From Dyella monticola (GTDB taxonomy: Bacteria > Pseudomonadota > Gammaproteobacteria > Xanthomonadales > Rhodanobacteraceae), in assembly GCF_003363155.1 (NCBI RefSeq), contig NZ_QRBE01000002.1, forward strand, positions 503,753 to 567,752: DNA of 64,000 bases. The letters are read 5' to 3'. The first letter of the stretch is position 1, and each line of letters opens with the position of its first letter. The notes beneath the pieces were generated by a model, which was not told where the DNA came from, ran no database searches, and saw nothing but the letters and a program-made list of their open reading frames with translations. Made by a program: the position numbers and the translations under genes. This document shows positions 59,303 through 64,000 of this stretch, piece by piece.

Positions 59303-60645
59303 GTCGGCAGCACCGCATACAGTTCCAGTGACACGTCAGGAATCGACGTCGGCACGTAAATCTGACAGGCACGGGCGTCCACCATGCGCTTGAACGCCGG
59401 ATGCGTAACGTCCAACGCAAAATAGTGGTTTTCGATGCGAATCGGAATCGCCGCTGGCAGCCGTGACATCACCCGCAACGGAATACCCGGCAGCGCCGAA
59501 TTGACAATGTGCTGAACATCATCGGGTGCACCGATCTTGCACAGGCGAGGAAACTGCTCAAGAAGTTCGTGCGCTGGCACGGCCGCGCGCACGGCGAGGT
59601 AATAGTCGGCGTTTTCCACCAATCGTGGATCATTGAACAAGCCCGACCAAGCGGTTGAGCGCGGGCGGTCCAACGCGATCGGTACCACACTCGACGGAAT
59701 CACTGTGTCCAGCAGCGTACGAATCAATGCTTCCAGCTTCGCAAAAACGGGCTCAGGTTCGTGATGGTCGTAGAGAGGAATCGACTGCAAGGTCTCACTC
59801 ATCGAGAAGGTCAATAGTGAACCTGCCAATCGCGCCAATACTGCGTAAAGCCGCTCGGGATGCTGGTCCGGCGCCTGGCACAGGCGGTTCAATTCGGGCC
59901 ACGTTGTGTTCACGCTGTGCAGCAGCCAGAACAACGAGACGTCAGCGACGGCGTAATCGGCGATATGGTCCGACCGCTCTTTGCGGCGCTGTGAGAGGCT
60001 TGCGCTCTTGGCCGCTAGGATGTCGCAAAGCCGCTGCATGCGCGCAACAAGATGAAAGCTCGCCGACAATTGCAGGCACGGTGGCACATAGTCGGTATCT
60101 AACTCGAACCGGCCCTGCGTATTTCGCACAAGCCGTCCAATTGGACAGGTTACGTAATCGGCGTGTGGCTCGAGATCGAACAGCAGTGCGAGTGAATGAC
60201 GTTCCACGCATATTTCTTCCTTAGCCTCTCCGTGAAGATCGGCCACCTGCAGGTACTCGCGCGAAAAACGGCGTGGCCTGGCCGGCTTTTGCCCATCCTT
60301 TACGCAGTTAGCACCTTGCGGATCGAGCAACGGCAACCCCACCAGTACGATCGCGAACTCGATATGCTTCGGCACGTCGTCAAGGCTGCGCGCGGGAGGC
60401 AATCGATCGGCGATATCCGTATCGATCCACGTACCGTCGGGCAAGCACAGCGTCAAAGCATTCAGGTGCACGCGCTCCACCGATAGCGCCTGTTTGTCGA
60501 ATGCAACGGCCTGAACCCCCCACGATTCAGGGCTTGCGATGCGCGCGACTTGTTTATCGCAGTAGCTGTTCCACAACCCTTGCTGTTGAAAGTGCTGGGG
60601 CGACATAAAGATGCCTTTCGCCCACAGCGGTCTTGTGATCTTCAT
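59299..60645 (-). CDS. tssK: T6SS baseplate protein TssK
   Basis: TssK is a trimeric adaptor that joins the baseplate to the membrane complex through TssL and TssM. The 448-aa protein begins with the signature PLWAKGIFMSPQHFQQQ. It contains CLPDGTWIDTDIADRLPPAR and a conserved C-terminal half (VVPIALDRPRS). It lies directly upstream of tssL, with a 280-base gap to tssC. Confidence 0.94.
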   Translation of the reverse strand: MKITRPLWAKGIFMSPQHFQQQGLWNSYCDKQVARIASPESWGVQAVAFDKQALSVERVHLNALTLCLPDGTWIDTDIADRLPPARSLDDVPKHIEFAIVLVGLPLLDPQGANCVKDGQKPARPRRFSREYLQVADLHGEAKEEICVERHSLALLFDLEPHADYVTCPIGRLVRNTQGRFELDTDYVPPCLQLSASFHLVARMQRLCDILAAKSASLSQRRKERSDHIADYAVADVSLFWLLHSVNTTWPELNRLCQAPDQHPERLYAVLARLAGSLLTFSMSETLQSIPLYDHHEPEPVFAKLEALIRTLLDTVIPSSVVPIALDRPRSTAWSGLFNDPRLVENADYYLAVRAAVPAHELLEQFPRLCKIGAPDDVQHIVNSALPGIPLRVMSRLPAAIPIRIENHYFALDVTHPAFKRMVDARACQIYVPTSIPDVSLELYAVLPT

Positions 60646-60925
60646 CGTATTTGACTTGGTCGACCTTGACTTGATTGCTTACATTCCCTTACCGCAACAC
60701 TCGCTTCTCGACATTCGACCGAAAGACGCTCGAATGCTTTTGAGCGCCTCGCACAAGGCATTGAGATTGGATTCGGGCTGTACCGGAATGACGATGTGAC
60801 GTTGATTCCTTGCAACGAGCGAGCACTCATTGCGTTTTCCCATTGAAAAGAATCCGGGCCTCTGCGGCGTACGTTCAGTCCGTCGCAGAAGCACACATAT
60901 AGTGTTGCGGGAAATCGTCCGACGC
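60646..60925. other. Gap between tssC and tssK
   Basis: No convincing coding frame is visible here. Frames present (for example on the minus strand 60642-60896) lack a plausible start or family-like sequence. The base composition is less GC-rich than the flanking genes. It may hold a promoter for tssK or a small decayed gene. Confidence 0.35.
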
Positions 60926-62470
60926 TTATTCCTTAGCTTTTGGCATCTGAGACACAAGCGATAAGCCGATATCCATACCTTCCACCTGGAAGTGCGGCAC
61001 GACGAAGAGCTTGATACGGAAGAAGCCTGGGTTGTCCTCGATATCTTCCACGATGACCTTGGCCTCGCGCAGCGGGTGGGATGCCTGTAGCTCATCACCC
61101 GGATCCTTCATCTCAGTCACGAGATCCTTAATCCAGTTATTGAGCTCGTTTTCGAGCAAGCGGCGATCCTTGGTGGTGCCGATGTTCTCGCGCTGAATCA
61201 GCTTGAGGTAGTGCGCAATGCGCGACAGCAGGAAGATGTACGGCAAACGCGCATTGATGCGACTGTTGGCGGTGGCTTCCTTCGTCTCGTACAAGGTCGG
61301 CTTCTGGGCCGAGTTGGCCGAGAAGAAACAGGCAAAATCACGATTCTTGTAATACGACAGCGGAATGAACCCGAGATTGGCGAATTCGAATTCGCGCGTT
61401 TCTGGAATCAGTACCTCAGTGGGAATCTTCGCCTGATTGCCGGTGCCCAGGTCGTACATGTGAATCGGCAGATCTTCGACCAGTCCGCCGGCTTGCGGGC
61501 CGCGCACCTGCACGCACCAGCCGTTCTTGACGAAACTCTGCACCATGTTCACGGCGAAAGCGAACGCGGCATTGGTCCACAGATAGCGGCTATGATCGGG
61601 ACCCTTTACGCCTTCCGTATAATTGAACGCGCGTACGGGTGTCGAGTCCGGCCCATACGGTAAGCGGGCCAGCACACGCGGCATCGTAAGGCCGACATAA
61701 CGGGCATCGTCGGTTTCGCGGAAGCTCTTCCACTTCAGGTATTCGGCACGATCGAAGTAGTTGCCGATGTCCTTGATGCTTGCCACCTCTTCCATCGTAT
61801 CCTTACCGAAGAAAGCCGCGCCCACTGCGCCGACGAACGGCATATGCGCCGCCGCGGCCACTTTGGAAACATTGCGCAACAGTGCGATGTCTTGCGCACT
61901 GCGATCGAACTCGTAGTTGGCAATCACCGCACCGATGGGTTCACCACCGGGCGTGTCGTATTCCTGGATATAGGTGTGGCGGTATAAACCGCTCTGGATG
62001 ACCTCAGGCGTGTCCTCGAAATCCTGGCGCAGCGCCTCTTTCGAAACATCGAGCACTTCGATCTTGACATTCTTGCGAAAATCCGTGCGATCGACGAGAA
62101 ACTTAAGGCCGCGCCAGGCCGACTCAATGCGCTGAACAACGTCGTGATGCATGATCGCATCGACCTGCTCGCTTATCCTCGCATCGAGCTGGCCGATGAG
62201 GAAGTCCAGCAAACTCTTGTCCAGACGGTCAACCGGCTGCGATGCCCCGTGGAGCGTCTTCAGCAATACACTGATGGCTTGCGTCACACGCTCATCGGGT
62301 GATGAATCGAACAGCGCATCAGCGCTCTGGAAGCTTTCCACTGGGCGCGTTCGGGACACCGGTGTAAGGTTAATTTTCTCACACAGCGATTGATACACGC
62401 TCGTTGCCGGCGGGTCGAGTACCACGGTGTCCGCCAAGGCTTCCGGGGAATGGTGTTCATTGTTACCCAT
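60926..62470 (-). CDS. tssC: T6SS sheath protein TssC (VipB)
   Basis: TssC forms the contractile sheath with TssB. The 514-aa EvpB-family protein has FEDTPEVIQSGLYRHTYIQE, ASIKDIGNYFDRAEYLKWKS and PRVLARLPYGPDSTPV. Its C-terminus (EGMDIGLSLVSQMPKAKE) is typical. AGGAGAG lies before the ATG. It follows tssB by 25 bases. Confidence 0.96.
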   Translation of the reverse strand: MGNNEHHSPEALADTVVLDPPATSVYQSLCEKINLTPVSRTRPVESFQSADALFDSSPDERVTQAISVLLKTLHGASQPVDRLDKSLLDFLIGQLDARISEQVDAIMHHDVVQRIESAWRGLKFLVDRTDFRKNVKIEVLDVSKEALRQDFEDTPEVIQSGLYRHTYIQEYDTPGGEPIGAVIANYEFDRSAQDIALLRNVSKVAAAAHMPFVGAVGAAFFGKDTMEEVASIKDIGNYFDRAEYLKWKSFRETDDARYVGLTMPRVLARLPYGPDSTPVRAFNYTEGVKGPDHSRYLWTNAAFAFAVNMVQSFVKNGWCVQVRGPQAGGLVEDLPIHMYDLGTGNQAKIPTEVLIPETREFEFANLGFIPLSYYKNRDFACFFSANSAQKPTLYETKEATANSRINARLPYIFLLSRIAHYLKLIQRENIGTTKDRRLLENELNNWIKDLVTEMKDPGDELQASHPLREAKVIVEDIEDNPGFFRIKLFVVPHFQVEGMDIGLSLVSQMPKAKE

Positions 62471-62495
62471 AATAAAAGACTCTCCTTGTCAGGCC

Positions 62496-63002
62496 TCAGG
62501 CTTGGGACAGCGCGCTGCCGCTGATCATATGCAACTCATCGCGCAGGCGGTGCGAAAGAGTCTGATCTTTAAGTATCTTCTCCAATTCGCGTCGGAACGT
62601 TGCGTTGTCGAGCAAGTTGGACTTGAGATCACGGAGAAGATGGCGTGCCGCCATCAATGTACGCAGCTCTGGTACTTTGCTTGCGATCACTTCCGGCTTG
62701 AAATCGTCCATCGACGTAAAATCAATGTCGACCGACATATCCGTACCATCGCCCGCCAGCTTGTTTTCGATGGTGATCGTTGCCTTGGGGTGGCAAACGG
62801 CCAGCACCGCATCGAAATTGTTCTTGTTGATATCGATTCTCTGACGCTCCGCGACTGCACGCGTATCTTGGCCGTTGCTGAAATCCCCTGTCACGAGCAA
62901 CTTTAGCGGCAGCTCCATTTTCTTTTGCGCACCGCCGGTGTGCAGATCCAACTTGAGGTTAATCCTCGCCTTCGGCAATTCGTTCTGATAACTGGTGCTC
63001 AT
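62496..63002 (-). CDS. tssB: T6SS sheath protein TssB (VipA)
   Basis: TssB is the small sheath subunit. The 168-aa form starts MSTSYQNELPKARINLKLDL at 63002 with AAGGA upstream. It has LPLKLLVTGDFSNGQ, IDINKNNFDAVL and a charged C-terminal helix. The open frame reaches 63200 but is not needed. It leads the minus-strand T6SS transcript and is divergent from vgrG. Confidence 0.96.
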   Translation of the reverse strand: MSTSYQNELPKARINLKLDLHTGGAQKKMELPLKLLVTGDFSNGQDTRAVAERQRIDINKNNFDAVLAVCHPKATITIENKLAGDGTDMSVDIDFTSMDDFKPEVIASKVPELRTLMAARHLLRDLKSNLLDNATFRRELEKILKDQTLSHRLRDELHMISGSALSQA

Positions 63003-63134
63003 CAAAGATCCTTCTGATCGTGGGCAAGACGTATTCCATGCACGGGCTGTGATTAATACCACGTGCCCTTCGAATTGCGAGTAGGAAAGCCCTGATTGAT
63101 CTATCAACGATTTGCACCTGTTGTGTGAGTGACC

Positions 63135-63148
63135 TTGTTTGCGAACAA
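63135..63148. promoter_or_regulatory. Quasi-palindrome in the tssB-vgrG intergenic region
   Basis: TTGTTTGCGAACAA is a 14-bp near-palindrome in the 241-base region between the divergent tssB and vgrG starts. It is a candidate binding site for a regulator of both transcripts. The promoter hexamers around it are weak. Confidence 0.35.
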
Positions 63149-63243
63149 AACACCTTTTATGTTCGTCGCCTCCAAGCAAGATCAAATCGCATGTGGACAC
63201 ACCATGCGTCGCCTGTCACTCGCCACGGAAAGGAACGAAACGG

Positions 63244-64000
63244 ATGTCTGCACGCACTGTTGCCACCACCGCCGCCGATCGCTTGACTGGCCGGCAGTCA
63301 TACTTTGTGAATGTTCCCGGCGTACCCAGTGCCGACGCGCTATCGGTGGTGTCCAGCCGCATCGTGGAGCGCATGGGCGAGCCCTGGCGCATCACCCTGG
63401 AACTCACCCATCCCGACGAGCTGCTGCGCCCTGATTACCTCAATAAAGAGGCCAGCTTCACCATAGCGACTGAAGAAGGCGTACTGCGCCAATTCCACGG
63501 CCGCATCAGCAGGTTCAGCGAGCTCGGCACAACGAAGGATCTCACTGCCTATCGCTTCGTGATCGACGCCCACGCCGCGCGGCTTCGCCCTATTCCCACC
63601 AGCCGCATCTTCCAGCAGCAGACCACGCCGCAAATCATCGAGGCGATACTGCGTCGGCATGGCTTCAAGGGACACCAATTCGCTTTCACCTTGCGTCGCA
63701 GCTATCCGCAGCACGCCTTTCGCCTGCAACACCATCTTAGCGACTGGAACTACATCCGCCTGCTGATGAAACAGGAAGGCATCTATTGCTACAGCACGCA
63801 AGGCGAGCATGGCGATGTGCTGATATTTGCCGATGACATCGACCATTACATCTATCAGCCCACACTCACCCTGCCGTATCGCGAACCGTCTGGTCTGAAG
63901 CCAACGAGCGAGGCGATCCTGTCGCTGCACACGCATGCGCGCACTGTGCCGCAATCCTTCCTCGTCGCCGACTACAACCCCGATCAGGCGTGGGAGCGCT
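63244..64000 (+). CDS. vgrG: T6SS spike protein VgrG (N-terminal part, runs off window)
   Basis: VgrG trimers form the puncturing tip of the T6SS and often carry effectors. The 252 visible codons start MSARTVATTAADRL at 63244 with AAGGA upstream. They cover the gp27-like N-terminal domain: SYFVNVPGVPSADALSVV, ILRRHGFKGHQF, and the conserved LSDWNYIRLLMKQEGIYCYS and VADYNP. The frame continues past the right edge, so the needle and any C-terminal effector domain cannot be seen. It is transcribed away from the tss operon. Confidence 0.93.
   Translation, partial: MSARTVATTAADRLTGRQSYFVNVPGVPSADALSVVSSRIVERMGEPWRITLELTHPDELLRPDYLNKEASFTIATEEGVLRQFHGRISRFSELGTTKDLTAYRFVIDAHAARLRPIPTSRIFQQQTTPQIIEAILRRHGFKGHQFAFTLRRSYPQHAFRLQHHLSDWNYIRLLMKQEGIYCYSTQGEHGDVLIFADDIDHYIYQPTLTLPYREPSGLKPTSEAILSLHTHARTVPQSFLVADYNPDQAWER

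Noticed and set aside
60642..60896. 84-aa minus-strand ORF between tssC and tssK
   Set aside because: It has low-quality composition, overlaps the tssK start and has no family resemblance.

Overview
The window looks like chromosomal DNA of a gammaproteobacterium of the order Xanthomonadales (Lysobacterales). It is most likely a Rhodanobacteraceae member of the Dyella/Frateuria/Luteibacter type. The basis is high-GC coding sequence, Xanthomonadales-like gene content and order (eno-ftsB-truD, yerC-hisGDCBHAF-IE, folC-SPOR-cvpA-purF, a HiPIP gene, nbaC), and GC-rich hairpin repeats between genes. The family is inferred from gene content, not from a search.

Layout. 1-5511: a housekeeping block on the minus strand (pyrG, kdsA, eno, ftsB, truD). 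The ispD and ispF genes that usually lie between ftsB and truD are absent. 5659-6669: an orphan class I terpene synthase. 7007-10958: a cyoABCD ubiquinol oxidase operon ending in a clear terminator. 11167-20148: mostly plus-strand genes: an M24 aminopeptidase P, parE, a lipoprotein, 3-hydroxyanthranilate dioxygenase (with an overlapping convergent Nudix gene) and two tandem APC permeases. 20149-20542: no long gene, but a large inverted repeat, a 21-codon ORF with a Shine-Dalgarno sequence, and a strong terminator. Then a HiPIP gene, the methionine-salvage genes mtnB-mtnD-mtnC and a legumain-like C13 peptidase.

24138-31621: a complete, tightly packed histidine operon led by a TrpR/YerC-like regulator. 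32441-35876: a large MIO-type ammonia-lyase and hisS. 36061-41365: a tRNA-Pro(CGG) unit, a MocR/PdxR-type regulator with matching direct-repeat operators, an outer-membrane barrel protein, a DUF455 protein and purF. 41381-46808: cvpA, a double-SPOR protein with a TTG start, folC, a 49-aa membrane protein and a slipin/NfeD pair. 46929-53823: a cytochrome c-sorbosone dehydrogenase fusion, several small proteins and the rnr-rlmB-membrane protein operon.

53973-64000: a tRNA-Leu(CAG), a degraded ORF, a methyltransferase and then a type VI secretion cluster. On the minus strand this is tssB-tssC-tssK-tssL-ompA-like-hcp-orfX-tssE, with vgrG divergent and running off the window. tssA, F, G, H, J and M are not in view and may lie to the right. 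The most promising poorly explained elements are the RNA-like locus at 20300-20478, the orphan terpene cyclase, the MocR operator array, the possible YerC operator, and the T6SS-linked small protein and methyltransferase.
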